DNA of 64,000 nt from Xenophilus sp. Marseille-Q4582 (GTDB lineage: Bacteria > Pseudomonadota > Gammaproteobacteria > Burkholderiales > Burkholderiaceae_C): assembly GCF_916700565.1 (NCBI RefSeq), contig NZ_CAKAKO010000001.1:124001-188000 (forward strand), written 5' to 3'. A model generated the notes under the pieces. That model was not told the origin of the DNA. It did no database searches and worked only from the letters and a program-made list of their open reading frames with translations. A program made the position numbers and the translations under genes. This document shows, piece after piece, positions 15,993 to 26,019 of the stretch. Positions within the stretch are counted from its first letter, which is position 1. Each line of letters begins with the position of its first letter.

Positions 15993-16763
15993 CTACTCCA
16001 CGCCCAGCAGGTCGTAGACCCGGCTCACATGCTGGCCGAAGGCCGGGCTGGTCTTCAGGTGCAGCTTGCGCGGCGCCGGGAGTTCGATCGGGAAGAAGTC
16101 GGCCATGCGCGCCGGGCCGGCCGTGAGCACGGCGCAGTGCGTGCCCAGGAACACGGCTTCCTGGATGCTGTGGGTGACGACGATGAAGGTCTTGCCTGTC
16201 TCTTCCCAGATGCGCAGCATCTCCAGGTTCATCTTCTCGCGCGTCAATGCATCCAGCGCGCCGAAGGGCTCGTCCATCAGCACCAGCTTGGGATCGTGCA
16301 CCAGGGCGCGTGCGATGGCGGCGCGCTGCTGCATGCCGCCCGACAGCTCGTAGGGCAGCTTGTCCGAGAAGCCCGCCAAGCCGACCATGTCGAGCAAGGC
16401 CAGCGCGCGGGTGCGGGCGGCTTTCAGGTCCAGGCCCAGGATCTCGGCCGGCAGCAGCACGTTCTCGAGGATGGTGCGCCACTTGAGCAGCAGCGGCTGC
16501 TGGAACACCATGCCGACGTCGCGGCCGGGCTGGAAGGCCTGGCCGTCGCCCGCGCCGCCGATCTCCAGCGTGCCGCCGTCATGGCCGTGCAGCCCGGCCA
16601 GGATCTTGAGCAGCGTGGACTTGCCGCAGCCCGAGGGGCCGACCAGCGACACCATGTCGCCCGCGTGGATGTCCATCGACACGTCGGAGACCGCGAGGAA
16701 CTCCTCGTTCTTCTTGCGGTAGACCTTGCGCAGCTGGCGCATGCGGATCAGCGGTTCGCTCAT
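15993..16763 (-). CDS. ABC transporter ATP-binding protein (nitrate/sulfonate/taurine type)
   Basis: This 256-aa ATPase has Walker A GPSGCGKST (residues 42-50), signature LSGGMQQR and Walker B LVLMDEPFGALD, and the H-loop in VVTHSIQEAVFLG. It is of the SsuB/TauB/ThiZ class that powers NMT1-type importers. Here it is the last gene of a minus-strand operon whose permease is the first gene (19828-20649), with three enzyme genes between. The matching binding protein is encoded divergently at 21579. The start is the ATG before SEPLIRMRQL. Confidence 0.92.
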   Translation of the reverse strand: MSEPLIRMRQLRKVYRKKNEEFLAVSDVSMDIHAGDMVSLVGPSGCGKSTLLKILAGLHGHDGGTLEIGGAGDGQAFQPGRDVGMVFQQPLLLKWRTILENVLLPAEILGLDLKAARTRALALLDMVGLAGFSDKLPYELSGGMQQRAAIARALVHDPKLVLMDEPFGALDALTREKMNLEMLRIWEETGKTFIVVTHSIQEAVFLGTHCAVLTAGPARMADFFPIELPAPRKLHLKTSPAFGQHVSRVYDLLGVE

Positions 16764-16819
16764 GGGATTCGAGCCTGTGGTGTTCGGCGGGTGGGGCGTG
16801 GCGGATGCAGTGAGCCGGC

Positions 16820-17890
16820 TCAGGCCAGCCAGCGGTCCAGGTTCTGGCGCACGAAGGCATCGTCCGACAGGTCGGCCCCGTGCTGGCGGTAGACGCGGTC
16901 GATCTCGGCGGCCTGGCCGGCCCCCAGGCCCTCGGCCGGGTCCAGGCACCAGATGCCTTCGAGCAGGCCCTGGCGGCGCAGCACCTCGTGGCAGCCGGCG
17001 ATGCAGCCATGGAAGTTGTTGCGCACGTCGAAAAAGGCTGAATTGCAGTCGGTCACGCGGGCGTCCAGCGCCAGCAGCTCCGGCGACAGGTGGCCACCGG
17101 CCGCTGCCAGCTCCGCCTTGATGCGCGCCAGTTGCTCCACCGCGCGCGCCGTCCACACCGACCAGTGGCCCAGCAGGCCGCCGCGGAATCGCAGGTCCAC
17201 CGGCTGGCCGTCGCGCTGGGCGCGAAAGGGCAGGGCCAGGTCCAGCACGATGTGGTCGTCGTTGCCGGTGTAGAGGAACACGCGCTCCTCGGCCCGCGCG
17301 TCGACCACGCCGCGCACCACGTCCAGCGTGCGGTAGCGGTTGAAGGGCGCGACCTTGATGGCCAGCGCGTTGGGAATGCTGGCGAAGCGGCGCCAGAAGT
17401 CGCTGGACAGGATCGGGCCGCCCACCACGGTCTGCAGGTAGAAGCCGATCAGCGGAATCTCCTGCGCCACGGCTTCGCAATGCGCGATGAGTTCATCCTC
17501 GGAGGCGGACGCGAGGGCCGCCAGGCTCAGCAGGCCGGCGTGGTAGCCCAGGCCGACGGCGGTCTGCGCCTCGGCCCGCGCCTGCGCCGTGGGGCCGCAC
17601 AGGCCGGCCACCATCGCCATCGGCCGCTGCGTCCACGCGGCGCGGTCCTCGGCCGCGGCGCGCAGCACGGTCTCGTACAGGCCGCGTTCGCGGATCGCGA
17701 ACTGCGTGGTGTGCACGCCGACGGCCAGGCCGCCGGCGCCCGCGTCCACGTAGTAGCGCGTGAGTGCGCGCTGGCGCCGGCGGTCGAACTGGCGTTCGGC
17801 GTTCAGGGCCAGCGGATGCGCGGGGATCACCGTGCCCTGCGCCAGCAGGTTCAGCACGTCGGCGGGAAGGTCGTTGCGATGCAGGGCCAT
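16820..17890 (-). CDS. Dihydrodipicolinate synthase (DapA)-like aldolase family protein
   Basis: This 356-aa TIM-barrel protein is related to the DapA/N-acetylneuraminate lyase superfamily. The GLAVGVHTTQF segment matches the substrate-loop region and IPNALAIKVAPFN holds the likely Schiff-base Lys. It is about 60 residues longer than DapA and lacks the usual YNxP motif (GFYLQT instead), so it is not lysine biosynthesis. It lies between an ATPase and a GNAT gene of an uptake operon, so it may cleave or hydrate the imported compound. The substrate is unknown. The start MALHRNDLPADV follows a 32-nt gap from the acetyltransferase. Confidence 0.75.
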   Translation of the reverse strand: MALHRNDLPADVLNLLAQGTVIPAHPLALNAERQFDRRRQRALTRYYVDAGAGGLAVGVHTTQFAIRERGLYETVLRAAAEDRAAWTQRPMAMVAGLCGPTAQARAEAQTAVGLGYHAGLLSLAALASASEDELIAHCEAVAQEIPLIGFYLQTVVGGPILSSDFWRRFASIPNALAIKVAPFNRYRTLDVVRGVVDARAEERVFLYTGNDDHIVLDLALPFRAQRDGQPVDLRFRGGLLGHWSVWTARAVEQLARIKAELAAAGGHLSPELLALDARVTDCNSAFFDVRNNFHGCIAGCHEVLRRQGLLEGIWCLDPAEGLGAGQAAEIDRVYRQHGADLSDDAFVRQNLDRWLA

Positions 17891-17922
17891 GGGATTCCTG
17901 GGGGGCGTGGAAGGTGCCGTGC

Positions 17923-18780
17923 TCAGCCGTACTCGGGGCCGGCGATGGCGTGGATGAAAGCGGTTTGCCCGCGCGCGGGGCCGACGGCGCGGCGCATGCG
18001 CGCAAAGGGACGCTGCTCGGTGAAGCCGGCCTGCGCCAGGCGCGCGCGCAGCGCCTCGCGTGCGTCCGGCACGTCGATGAAGACGCGGCCGTCCAGCGCG
18101 GCGCAGGCCTGGTCGAACAGGCGCAGGGCCGCGGCGGCGTCGGTCGCGATCAGCGGGCCGATGTGATGCGCCACGCGGCCGTGCCGCACGACGGCAAAGC
18201 CCTGCGCGTCGCGCAGCAGATGGCTGCCTTCGCGCTGGGCCAGGTCGTGCAGCACGGCCGGCCGGGGCTGGCCCAGGGCCTGCGCGTCCAGCTCGGCCAG
18301 GGGCGCCAGCGTGTCCGCGCGGGCAGGGCCAACTGCGCGCAGCGTGGCGGTCGCCGCGCGCGCCTCGCGCTGCCAGCGCGCCAGCCGCCACAGCGGCTCG
18401 AAGCCGTATTGCCGGTACAGCGCTTCACCGGCGGGGGTGGCGTCCAGCCAGGGCGTGCGGCTTTCGCCTTCGAGGTCCTGCAGGCAGGCCTCGAACACCG
18501 TGCGGCCCAGCCCGCGGCCCCGGCAGGCTGGGTCGACCAGGATCATGCTGATCCAGGCGTCGTGCGCGCCCATGGGCAGCACGGCGCCACTGGCCACGAT
18601 GCGCTGCTGCGCATCGCGCACGACATGGATGCGGCCTTCGCGGGCAAAGAGCTGCCAGTCCTGCGCGGTCTGGTTCCACTGGCTCTGCACCACCAATTGC
18701 TCCAGAGCGGCCAGCGCTGCGGCGTCGAGCCCCTGCAGGCGCTCGGCGCGCCCAGGCGCATCGGCTTCAGTACTTGCCAT
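17923..18780 (-). CDS. GNAT family N-acetyltransferase
   Basis: This 285-aa protein has an N-terminal GNAT domain with acetyl-CoA loop [13 protein letters not shown] (about residues 87-100) and WISMILVD before it. The C-terminal half reads like a second, degenerate GNAT domain ([18 protein letters not shown]), as in two-domain members. The target is unknown. Its start overlaps the upstream epimerase-like gene by 14 bp, so the two are translationally coupled in the same minus-strand operon. An acetyl-transfer step on a taken-up amine is possible. Confidence 0.8.
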   Translation of the reverse strand: MASTEADAPGRAERLQGLDAAALAALEQLVVQSQWNQTAQDWQLFAREGRIHVVRDAQQRIVASGAVLPMGAHDAWISMILVDPACRGRGLGRTVFEACLQDLEGESRTPWLDATPAGEALYRQYGFEPLWRLARWQREARAATATLRAVGPARADTLAPLAELDAQALGQPRPAVLHDLAQREGSHLLRDAQGFAVVRHGRVAHHIGPLIATDAAAALRLFDQACAALDGRVFIDVPDAREALRARLAQAGFTEQRPFARMRRAVGPARGQTAFIHAIAGPEYG

Positions 18781-19831
18781 CGCGCTTCTCGAACTTGGTC
18801 GGCTTGCCGTACAGCCGCTGTTCGCGCGCGATCCAGTCGGCCACCCAGCCGATCTGCTGCGAGAGCGGCACGCGCGGGTAGCCGAACAGGCGCTCGGCCT
18901 CGCCCGTGTTCATGAGCCAGGCGGTGGGCGCCTCTTCGCCCGTGATCTGCACCGGCTTGCCGAAGCGCCGGCCGAATTCCTCGGCCAGCCAGCGGATGGA
19001 GGTGGTCTCGGGGCCGGTCACGTTCAGCGGCGAGGTGGGCACCGTGGCCGCGGCCAGGCAGCGCAGCGCCTGCGCGTTGGCGTCGCCCTGCCAGATCACG
19101 TTCACATGGCCCATGGTCACGTCGACCGGCTCGCCGCGCCACACCTTCTGCGCCACGTCGGCCAGCACGCCGTAGCGCAGGTCGATGGCGTAGCTCAGGC
19201 GGTACAGCCGGCCCGGCGTGCCGTGCTGCTGCGAGAAGTACTCGAACATGCGCTCGCGGCCCACGCAGGAATTCGCGTACTCGCCGGGCGGGTCGGGCGG
19301 CAGGTCTTCGCTGGCGCCCTGGCCGTTGACTGGCACGAAGGGGTACACGCAGGCGGTGGAGAAGGCCACGATGCGCGAGTGGCGGAAGGTCTGTGCCACC
19401 AGCGCGGGCACGTGCACGTTCATGGCCCAGGTCAGCGAGTTGTTGCCCTCGCCGCCGAACTTGCGCCCGGCCATGAAGATGACGTTGGGGCACTGCGGCA
19501 GGCGGGCCAGGGCGTCGGCGTCGAGCAGGTCGCAGGGCAGCGTTTCGACGCCGTGGCGGGCCAGCGTTTCGCGCACGCCGGCTTCGCTGAAGCGCGCCAC
19601 GGCGATCACGCGGTGCTCGGGCGCCATCGCGTTGCGCGCCAGGCGCGCCAGCGTGGGCCCCATCTTGCCGCCGGCGCCGAGGATCAGCAGGTCGCCCGGC
19701 ACGCGCTTCAGGTCGTCGATCAGCGCCTGCGAGGGCAGGGCCAGGAAGTCTTCGAGCGCCTCTTCGGTCTCGAAGCGCGAAGGGAAGGGGGTGGTGTCGA
19801 GCGTCATGGCGGAGGCAGCGGGGGCGGTCAT
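18767..19831 (-). CDS. NAD-dependent epimerase/dehydratase family protein
   Basis: This 354-aa extended-SDR-like protein has the dinucleotide motif [16 protein letters not shown] (near residue 49) and [10 protein letters not shown]. The usual YxxxK pair is altered: the segment reads [16 protein letters not shown], with Tyr present but Cys where Lys is expected. Activity may therefore differ from a true epimerase. Its ATG overlaps the permease stop by 4 bp (ATGA), and its end overlaps the GNAT gene, so it is tightly embedded in the transporter operon. Confidence 0.82.
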   Translation of the reverse strand: MTAPAASAMTLDTTPFPSRFETEEALEDFLALPSQALIDDLKRVPGDLLILGAGGKMGPTLARLARNAMAPEHRVIAVARFSEAGVRETLARHGVETLPCDLLDADALARLPQCPNVIFMAGRKFGGEGNNSLTWAMNVHVPALVAQTFRHSRIVAFSTACVYPFVPVNGQGASEDLPPDPPGEYANSCVGRERMFEYFSQQHGTPGRLYRLSYAIDLRYGVLADVAQKVWRGEPVDVTMGHVNVIWQGDANAQALRCLAAATVPTSPLNVTGPETTSIRWLAEEFGRRFGKPVQITGEEAPTAWLMNTGEAERLFGYPRVPLSQQIGWVADWIAREQRLYGKPTKFEKRDGKY

Positions 19832-20649
19832 TGGATGCGGGCGTCCTGGGTGATGAAGCGGCGTTCCAGCAGCAGCACCAGCAGGTACAGCAGCACGCCG
19901 ATGCCGGTGATCAGCAGCACGGCCATGAACACGGCCGCGGTGTCGAGCGAGGCCTGCACCTGGATCATCAGGTAGCCCAGGCCCTTGTCGGAGGCGATGA
20001 ATTCGCCGACCACGGCGCCGGCCACGGCCAGCACGGTGGCCACCTTCATGCCCGAGAACACGTAGGGCAGCGAACCCGGCAGCTGGATGTAGCGGAACAG
20101 CTGCCAGCGCGAACCCTTGAGTGCATGCACCAGGTTCAGCAGGTCGGGCTCGGTCTCGTTCAGGCCGCGGATGGTGGTCAGCAGGATCGGGAAGAAGCAC
20201 AGGCTGAAGGTGATCAGGATGTTGGGCCCGATGCCGTAGCTGAACCACACGATGATCAGCGGCCCCAGCGCCACCTTGGGGATCATGTTGAGCGTCACCA
20301 GCAAGGGGAAGAGCAGCACGGTGAGCCAGCGGCTGGTGATGAACAGCAGCGCGCCCAGGATGCCCAGCACCAGGCCCAGGGCGTAGCCGCCGAAGACCTC
20401 GACGGCCGTGACGGCCGTGTTGGCCAGCCAGCGGTGGTTCTCGTTGGCCAGCGTGGCCAGCACCGCCGAGGGCGCCGGCAGCACGAAGGGCTGGATGGCG
20501 AACAGGCGCACCGCCGCTTCCCACAGCAGCACGCAGCCCACGTGCACGACCGCCACCAGGGTCCAGCGGCGCCACAGGCCGCGGTCAGCGTCGACGGGCG
20601 GGGCGTCCGGGGCGGAGAGCGCCGCCGTGGCGGTGGCAGGGGCCGTCAT
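19828..20649 (-). CDS. ABC transporter permease (NMT1/SsuC type)
   Basis: This 273-aa inner-membrane protein has about six hydrophobic segments and the BPD_transp_1 coupling region ([22 protein letters not shown]). It is the first gene of the minus-strand operon to the ATPase at 15993. It carries the membrane channel for the substrate bound by the NMT1-like protein encoded at 21579. The region upstream holds a near-perfect palindrome at 20710-20725 that resembles the site before the binding-protein gene. Confidence 0.9.
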   Translation of the reverse strand: MTAPATATAALSAPDAPPVDADRGLWRRWTLVAVVHVGCVLLWEAAVRLFAIQPFVLPAPSAVLATLANENHRWLANTAVTAVEVFGGYALGLVLGILGALLFITSRWLTVLLFPLLVTLNMIPKVALGPLIIVWFSYGIGPNILITFSLCFFPILLTTIRGLNETEPDLLNLVHALKGSRWQLFRYIQLPGSLPYVFSGMKVATVLAVAGAVVGEFIASDKGLGYLMIQVQASLDTAAVFMAVLLITGIGVLLYLLVLLLERRFITQDARIQ

Positions 20650-20709
20650 GTGCAGGTTCCTTCGTCGAAGCCGTGTTGCACGGAATCATAGAAGTGGCCT
20701 GCGTGCTAG

Positions 20710-20725
20710 TCAACCAACTGGTTGA
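20710..20725. promoter_or_regulatory. TetR-type operator, site A
   Basis: TCAACCA-AC-TGGTTGA, a perfect 7-bp inverted repeat, is 60 nt upstream of the permease gene. The same half-site TCAACCA recurs at 21514. It lies between the permease start and the tetR stop. Confidence 0.7.
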
Positions 20726-20757
20726 TAAGAGTGTGCGGCGGGCTGCCGCCGTGTGCG

Positions 20758-21477
20758 TCAGGGCCGCAGGGCGTTGAGCGCGAAGTCGATCACGTGCCGG
20801 CGCCGCTGCACCAGCGCGCCGCGCGAGCCCAGCGGCTTGCCGAAGATGGCCGACAGCGTGTGGTTGTTGGAGAAGAAGAAGTAGGAGATGCCGGCGATCG
20901 AGATGTAGAGGTGGATGGCGTCGATGTCACGCCGGAACACGCCCTGGGCCACGCCGCGCTCCAGCGTGGATTCGAGCATCTCGATGAAGGGCGAATGCAT
21001 GCGCTTGAGCCGCTCCGAGGCCAGGATGTGCTGGCCCTGGTTGCGGTTCTCGTCCGCGAGCAGCGCGATGAATTCGGGGTGCTCGGCCAGGTAGTCGAAG
21101 GAAAAGCCGATGAGCTGCGTCATGGCCTCCACGGGCTCCAGCGCGCCCAGCGACAGCGCCTGTTCCTTCTCGCGGATCTGCGCGTAGACCGATTCGAGTG
21201 CGACCAGGTACAGCCCCTGCTTGCTCTCGAAGTAGTGGTACACGAGCTGCTTGTTGACGCCGGCGGCGCGGGCGATCTCGTCCACGCGCGCGCCGGCGAA
21301 GCCGTTGCGCGAGAACTCCTCGACCGCGGCCTGGACCAGCGCCTCCTGCGTGGCGGCGGCGTCGCGCCGCGCGCCCGTGCGGGCGCCTGTGCGCGCCGGG
21401 GCCCGTGGCGCGGCGGGAGCCGCCGCTTTCTTGGTGGCCGGTGCCGGCTTCGGCCGGGCCGTGGCAGGAGGGGCCAT
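20758..21477 (-). CDS. TetR/AcrR family transcriptional regulator of the NMT1-type uptake cluster
   Basis: This 239-aa protein starts with a Lys/Ala/Pro-rich extension of about 40 residues, then a TetR helix-turn-helix (ARVDEIARAAGVNKQLVYHYFE), then a ligand domain of the TetR_C type with a GISYFFFSNN segment. It is placed between the transporter operon (same strand, downstream) and the divergent binding-protein gene. Palindromes sharing the TCAACCA half-site occur upstream of both transcription units, so it probably represses both. Its ligand is presumably the transported compound or a product of it. Confidence 0.88.
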   Translation of the reverse strand: MAPPATARPKPAPATKKAAAPAAPRAPARTGARTGARRDAAATQEALVQAAVEEFSRNGFAGARVDEIARAAGVNKQLVYHYFESKQGLYLVALESVYAQIREKEQALSLGALEPVEAMTQLIGFSFDYLAEHPEFIALLADENRNQGQHILASERLKRMHSPFIEMLESTLERGVAQGVFRRDIDAIHLYISIAGISYFFFSNNHTLSAIFGKPLGSRGALVQRRRHVIDFALNALRP

Positions 21478-21513
21478 GCGTTGTCCTTGTGCAGAAACGG
21501 AAGCGATTGCTTG

Positions 21514-21531
21514 TCAACCAAACAGTTGGTA
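21514..21531. promoter_or_regulatory. TetR-type operator, site B
   Basis: TCAACCAA-ACAG-TTGGT, with ACCAA and TTGGT arms at 21517-21521 and 21526-21530, lies between divergent tetR and the binding-protein gene. It shares the TCAACCA half with site A at 20710. Confidence 0.68.
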
Positions 21532-21578
21532 GTATGAATTCTAGTCTTGCGAATCCGCCCTCATTCTGGAGTGATCCC

Positions 21579-22583
21579 ATGCCCCGTGCCGCGTCGACCC
21601 GTCTTCTTCCCTGGCTCTGCGCCGCCGGCCTGTCGCTGGCCGCGGGCGTCGCGCAGGCGGCGGACAACGTCAGCCTGATGCTGAACTGGACGCCCACCGC
21701 GGACCATGCGCCGCTGTACTTCGCGCGCGCCAAGGGCTGGTACAAGGAGGCGGGCATCGACCTGAACATCGAGGCCGGCAAGGGCTCGGCCCTGTCGGCC
21801 CAGCGCGTGGGCGTGGGCGGCGCCAACCTCGGCATCGCCGACCTGCCGACTGCCATGCAGGCGGTGGGCAAGGGCGCGGACCTCAAGGCCGTGATGGTGA
21901 TCTACGCCAACAGCCCGCAGGGCTTCTACTGGCTCAAGTCCTCGGGCATCCAGGGGCCGAAGGATTTCGCGGGCCGCAAGATCGGCAACCCGCCGGGTGA
22001 CGCCGCGCGCCTGATGTGGCCGGCCTTCGCCAAGAAGAACGGCATCGACGCCGGCGGCGTGAACTTCGTCAACGTGAGCCCGCCGGCCAAGGTGGGGGCG
22101 CTCAAGAGCAAGTCGGTGGACATCATCAGCGACTTCTACAACGAGCATGACCTCAAGGTGCGCGAGTTCGGCGACGACCTGGGCTTCGTCTCGTGGCGCA
22201 GCGTGGGCGTGAACGTGTACGGCAACTCCCTCGTGGTCAACGGCGCCTTCCTCAAGTCCAAGCCCGAGGCGGTGCGCAAGTTCATGGCCGTGACGCAGCG
22301 CGCCTACGATGCCTGCGTGAAGGACTTCACCCCCTGCCTGGAAGCGCTCACGGCCTCGGTCAGCGGGCTGTCGCCCGACAACCAGCGCGACCAGTGGGAG
22401 CGCATCAAGCAGCTGATGCGCGACGACACCACGACCAAGGTGGCGCTGGGCGCCTTCGACCCGGCGCGCGTGAAGGCCGACTACGAGCTGGTGCGCGAGC
22501 TCATCGGCATCGAGAAGGCCTTCGATCCGGCCGCCCTGGTGACCAACGAATACCTGGACAAGGGCGTGCGGATGGCCCCTTGA
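21579..22583 (+). CDS. NMT1/THI5-like ABC transporter substrate-binding protein
   Basis: This 334-aa periplasmic protein has a signal peptide (LPWLCAAGLSLAAGVAQA) and the NMT1 core: SLMLNWTPTADHAPLYFARA, a GKGSALSAQRVG stretch, and LGIADLPTAMQAVGKG. Relatives bind pyrimidine-type thiamine precursors, riboflavin, sulfonates or aromatic acids. It completes the importer with the permease at 19828 and ATPase at 15993. The ATG at 21579 follows TCTGGAGTGATCCC. It is expressed divergently from tetR through the site-B promoter region. The substrate cannot be assigned. Confidence 0.9.
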   Translation: MPRAASTRLLPWLCAAGLSLAAGVAQAADNVSLMLNWTPTADHAPLYFARAKGWYKEAGIDLNIEAGKGSALSAQRVGVGGANLGIADLPTAMQAVGKGADLKAVMVIYANSPQGFYWLKSSGIQGPKDFAGRKIGNPPGDAARLMWPAFAKKNGIDAGGVNFVNVSPPAKVGALKSKSVDIISDFYNEHDLKVREFGDDLGFVSWRSVGVNVYGNSLVVNGAFLKSKPEAVRKFMAVTQRAYDACVKDFTPCLEALTASVSGLSPDNQRDQWERIKQLMRDDTTTKVALGAFDPARVKADYELVRELIGIEKAFDPAALVTNEYLDKGVRMAP

Positions 22584-22625
22584 GGCGGGCCCCAGGCCGC
22601 GCGGTGCGCCGGATGCGCCGCCCGG

Positions 22626-23045
22626 TCAGGCGCGCGGCGGCAGCGGGCGCGGGCGGCCGTTGTCGTCGATGGCCACGTAGGTCAGCGTGGCCTCGGTCAC
22701 CTTCACGTACTCGCCCTGCAGGCGGATGCGCTCGGCGAACACCTCGACCTTCACGGTGATCGAGGTGCGCCCCACGCGCGTGACGGCCGCGTAGAAGGAC
22801 AGGATGTCGCCCACCTTCACGGGCTGCTTGAAGATGAACTCGTTGACCGCCACCGTGGCCATGCGGCCGGCGGTGTAGCGTGCCGGCAGCACCGAGCCGG
22901 CCAGGTCCACCTGGGCCATCACCCAGCCGCCGAAGATGTCGCCGTTGCTGTTGGTGTCGGCCGGCATCGGGATCACCTTGAGCACCAGTTCCATGTCGGC
23001 GGGCAGGCTCTTGAGCGGGGCGCTCGGGCTCGTGGAGGCGGTCAT
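22626..23045 (-). CDS. Acyl-CoA thioesterase, YciA-type hot-dog
   Basis: This 139-aa protein matches the YciA/BFIT class: PMPADTNSNGDIFGGWVMAQVD holds the conserved Asn-Gly-Asp active-site loop, followed by VAVNEFIFKQPVKVGDI and RVGRTSITVKVEVF. Such enzymes hydrolyse a broad range of acyl-CoAs in the cytosol. A GTG-starting extension to 23108 is possible, but the ATG at 23045 gives the family-typical N-terminus and avoids a non-conserved leader. It is convergent with the binding-protein gene and divergent from the Atm1-type exporter. Confidence 0.9.
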   Translation of the reverse strand: MTASTSPSAPLKSLPADMELVLKVIPMPADTNSNGDIFGGWVMAQVDLAGSVLPARYTAGRMATVAVNEFIFKQPVKVGDILSFYAAVTRVGRTSITVKVEVFAERIRLQGEYVKVTEATLTYVAIDDNGRPRPLPPRA

Positions 23046-23106
23046 CGGCACAATCGTGAGTAAAACAACAGGGCCGCGATTGTCACGCAGGTGACGGCCC
23101 CTTCCC

Positions 23107-24975
23107 ATGTCCCGCGCCTACGCCTCCTCCACTGCCGATCTTCCTGTGGCGCCGCCCCCGGTGGCCCGGGCCGCCCCGCGTTCTGACGCCGCCACGCTGC
23201 GGCGCCTGTTCCCCTACCTGTGGCGCTACAAGTGGCGCGTGCTGGCGGCGCTGGCCTTCATGGTGGGCGCCAAGCTGGCCAACGTGGGGGTGCCGGTGCT
23301 GCTCAAGCACCTGGTGGACGCGATGAACCTGAAGGCCGGCGATGCGCAGGCCCTGCTGGTGGTGCCCGTGGCGCTGCTGCTGGCCTATGGGCTGCTGCGC
23401 TTTTCCACCTCGCTGTTCACCGAGCTGCGCGAACTGGTCTTCGCCAAGGCGACCGAGGGCGCCTCGCGCAGCATCGCGCTGGAGGTGTTCCGCCACCTGC
23501 ACAGCCTGAGCCTGCGCTTTCACCTGGAGCGCCAGACCGGCGGCATGACGCGCGACATCGAGCGCGGCACGCAGGCCGTGCATTCGCTGATCTCGTACTC
23601 GCTCTATAGCATCGTGCCCACGCTGATCGAGCTGCTGCTGGTGCTGGGCATCCTGGCGGTGCGCTTCGATCTCTGGTTCGCGGTCATCACCGGCGTGGCG
23701 CTGGTGCTGTACATCGCCTTCACCGTCTTCGTGACCGAATGGCGCACCCAGTTCCGCAAGGCCATGAACGAGCTGGGCGCGCGGGCACAGAGCCGGGCCA
23801 TCGATTCGCTGCTGAACTACGAGACGGTCAAGTACTTCGGCAACGAGGCCTTCGAGGCGAAGCGCTACGACGAACAGCTGGAGCGCTACCGCCGCGCCGC
23901 GGTCAAGAGCCAGACCACGCTGTCGCTGCTCAACACCGGGCAGCAGCTGCTGATCGCCGTCAGCCTGGTGGCCATGCTGTGGCGCGCCACGCAGGGCGTG
24001 GTCGATGGACGCCTCACGCTGGGCGACCTGGTGATGATCAATGCCTTCATGATCCAGCTGTACATCCCGCTCAACTTCCTGGGCGTGCTGTACCGCGAGA
24101 TCAAGCAGAACCTGGTCGATCTGGAGAAGATGTTCGCGCTGCTGGAGCGCGAGCGCGAGGTGGCCGATGCGCCCGGTGCGTTGCCGCTGCGCACCGAAGA
24201 CACGACCGTGCGTTTCGAGGACGTGCATTTCGCCTACGACCCGGCGCGGCCCATCCTGCGCGGGCTGAGCTTCGAGATTCCCGCCGGGCAGACGGTGGCG
24301 GTGGTCGGGCCGTCCGGCTCGGGCAAGTCCACGCTGGCTCGGCTGCTCTACCGCTTCTATGACGTCTCGCCGGGGCAGGCGGATGCGCACAGCGGTCGCA
24401 TCACGATCGGCGGCCAGGACATCCGCAACGTGACCCAGGCCAGCCTGCGCGCGGCCATCGGCATCGTGCCGCAGGACACGGTGCTGTTCAACGACAGCAT
24501 CGGCTACAACATCGCCTACGGCCGGCCCGGCGCCACGCAGGCCGAGATCGAGGCCGCCGCCAAGGCGGCGCGCATCCATGATTTCGTGGCCGGCCTGCCG
24601 CAGGGCTACGAGACGCCGGTGGGCGAGCGCGGCCTCAAGCTCTCGGGCGGCGAGAAGCAGCGCGTGGCCATCGCGCGCACCCTGCTCAAGAACCCGCCGA
24701 TCCTGATCTTCGACGAGGCCACCTCGGCCCTTGATTCCGCCAACGAGCGCGCGATCCAGGCCGAACTGGAAAGCGCGGCCCAGGGCAAGACCACGCTGCT
24801 GATCGCGCACCGCCTGTCGACCGTGGTCCATGCGCAGCAGATCCTGGTCCTGGACGCGGGCCGCATCGTCGAGCGCGGCACGCACGCGCAACTGCTGGCT
24901 GCCGGCGGCCGCTATGCGCAGATGTGGGCCCTGCAGCGCAGCGAGCCGCAGGCCCCTGCGCCAGCCCTGTCCTGA
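23107..24975 (+). CDS. ABC transporter, Atm1/HMT1 type (fused permease-ATPase)
   Basis: This 622-aa half-transporter has a six-helix membrane domain ([21 protein letters not shown] and further spans to about residue 340) and a C-terminal nucleotide-binding domain with Walker [10 protein letters not shown] (near residue 400), signature LSGGEKQR and Walker [13 protein letters not shown]. The residues [20 protein letters not shown] are characteristic of the Atm1/ABCB7 group, which exports glutathione-sulfur or metal-thiol species. It would act as a homodimer in the inner membrane. It shares an intergenic region with the divergent thioesterase and is followed 24 nt later by a dehydrogenase. Confidence 0.93.
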   Translation: MSRAYASSTADLPVAPPPVARAAPRSDAATLRRLFPYLWRYKWRVLAALAFMVGAKLANVGVPVLLKHLVDAMNLKAGDAQALLVVPVALLLAYGLLRFSTSLFTELRELVFAKATEGASRSIALEVFRHLHSLSLRFHLERQTGGMTRDIERGTQAVHSLISYSLYSIVPTLIELLLVLGILAVRFDLWFAVITGVALVLYIAFTVFVTEWRTQFRKAMNELGARAQSRAIDSLLNYETVKYFGNEAFEAKRYDEQLERYRRAAVKSQTTLSLLNTGQQLLIAVSLVAMLWRATQGVVDGRLTLGDLVMINAFMIQLYIPLNFLGVLYREIKQNLVDLEKMFALLEREREVADAPGALPLRTEDTTVRFEDVHFAYDPARPILRGLSFEIPAGQTVAVVGPSGSGKSTLARLLYRFYDVSPGQADAHSGRITIGGQDIRNVTQASLRAAIGIVPQDTVLFNDSIGYNIAYGRPGATQAEIEAAAKAARIHDFVAGLPQGYETPVGERGLKLSGGEKQRVAIARTLLKNPPILIFDEATSALDSANERAIQAELESAAQGKTTLLIAHRLSTVVHAQQILVLDAGRIVERGTHAQLLAAGGRYAQMWALQRSEPQAPAPALS

Positions 24976-24999
24976 ACCGATGTCCTTCCGGAGTTTCAC

Positions 25000-25938
25000 G
25001 TGACCGACAAGATTCCGCTGCTCGTCCTCAACAGCCTGCTGCCGAAGCACCAGGCGCAGATCGGCGCCGTGTACGAGCTGCACTACGCGCCCACCGACGC
25101 CGAGCGCGCCGCGGCCATCGCCGCGCACGGCGCGCGCATCCGGGCGCTGCTGACCATTGGCGTCACGGGCATCCGCGAAGACGAACTGGCCCGTCTGCCC
25201 CGGCTGGAGCTGGCCTGCTGCCTGGGCGCCGGCTTCGAACTGCTGCCCATGGACGCCCTGCGCGCACGCGGCATCGTGACCGCCAACGGCGCCGGCACCA
25301 ACGACGACTGCGTGGCCGACCATGCCTTCGGCCTCTTGATCGGCAGCGTGCGCGGCATGCGCATGCTCGACCGGCTGTGCCGCGAAGGCGTGCGGCGCGA
25401 GCAGATCGCGCAGCAGCGCAACGTCTCGGGCAAGAAGCTGGGCATCCTCGGCCTGGGCACCATCGGGCAGAAGATCGCGAAGCGGGCGGCGGGCTTCGAC
25501 ATGGCGATCGGCTATCACAACCGCAGCCCCAAGGCCGATGTGCCGCACCGCTATTTCGATTCGCCGCGCGCGCTGGCGCAATGGTGCGACTTCCTGGTCT
25601 GCGCCACGCCCGGCGGGCCGGCCACGAAGCACCTGGTGAATGCCGAGGTGCTGCAGGCGCTGGGGCCGGACGGCTTCCTGGTGAACATCGGGCGCGGCAG
25701 CGTGGTCGACACCGAGGCCCTGGCCAGCGCGCTGCGCGAAGGCCGCATCGCCGGCGCCGGGCTGGACGTGTACGAAAGCGAGCCCCACCCGCCCGAGCCG
25801 CTGATCGGGCTGGACAACCTGCTGATCACGCCGCATGTGGCTGGCTGGTCTCCCGAGGCCACGCAGGCCAGCGTCGACCGCTTCCTGGCCAATGCCGAAG
25901 GGCATTTCTCGGGCCGCGGCGTCATATCGCCGATCTGA
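25000..25938 (+). CDS. D-isomer-specific 2-hydroxyacid dehydrogenase
   Basis: This 312-aa NAD(P) enzyme has the dinucleotide motif LGILGLGTIGQKIAKRA (near residue 147) and the 2-hydroxyacid signatures LVNIGRGSVVDTEALASAL and LITPHVAGWSPEAT, giving the expected Arg/Glu/His catalytic set. It is in the glyoxylate/hydroxypyruvate reductase group by sequence; the natural substrate is not certain. The GTG start follows TCCGGAGTTTCAC. It is co-directional with the exporter gene and ends 81 nt before the LysR gene. Confidence 0.9.
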   Translation: MTDKIPLLVLNSLLPKHQAQIGAVYELHYAPTDAERAAAIAAHGARIRALLTIGVTGIREDELARLPRLELACCLGAGFELLPMDALRARGIVTANGAGTNDDCVADHAFGLLIGSVRGMRMLDRLCREGVRREQIAQQRNVSGKKLGILGLGTIGQKIAKRAAGFDMAIGYHNRSPKADVPHRYFDSPRALAQWCDFLVCATPGGPATKHLVNAEVLQALGPDGFLVNIGRGSVVDTEALASALREGRIAGAGLDVYESEPHPPEPLIGLDNLLITPHVAGWSPEATQASVDRFLANAEGHFSGRGVISPI

Positions 25939-26019
25939 AGCGCTCGGCCCTGGCGGCGCGTCTTCCGGGCGGGTTCCCCCGGCCACCCCGGGCAGGGCGC
26001 CGCCTGATAATCGCCGGCC

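Noticed and set aside
16820-17890. Assignment of the DapA-like gene to lysine biosynthesis (dapA)
   Set aside because: It is about 60 residues too long, lacks the YNxP motif and lies in an uptake operon.
21514-21531. Site B as a RutR-type operator
   Set aside because: RutR sites have TTGACCA halves, while these are TCAACCA; the regulator is not clearly RutR.
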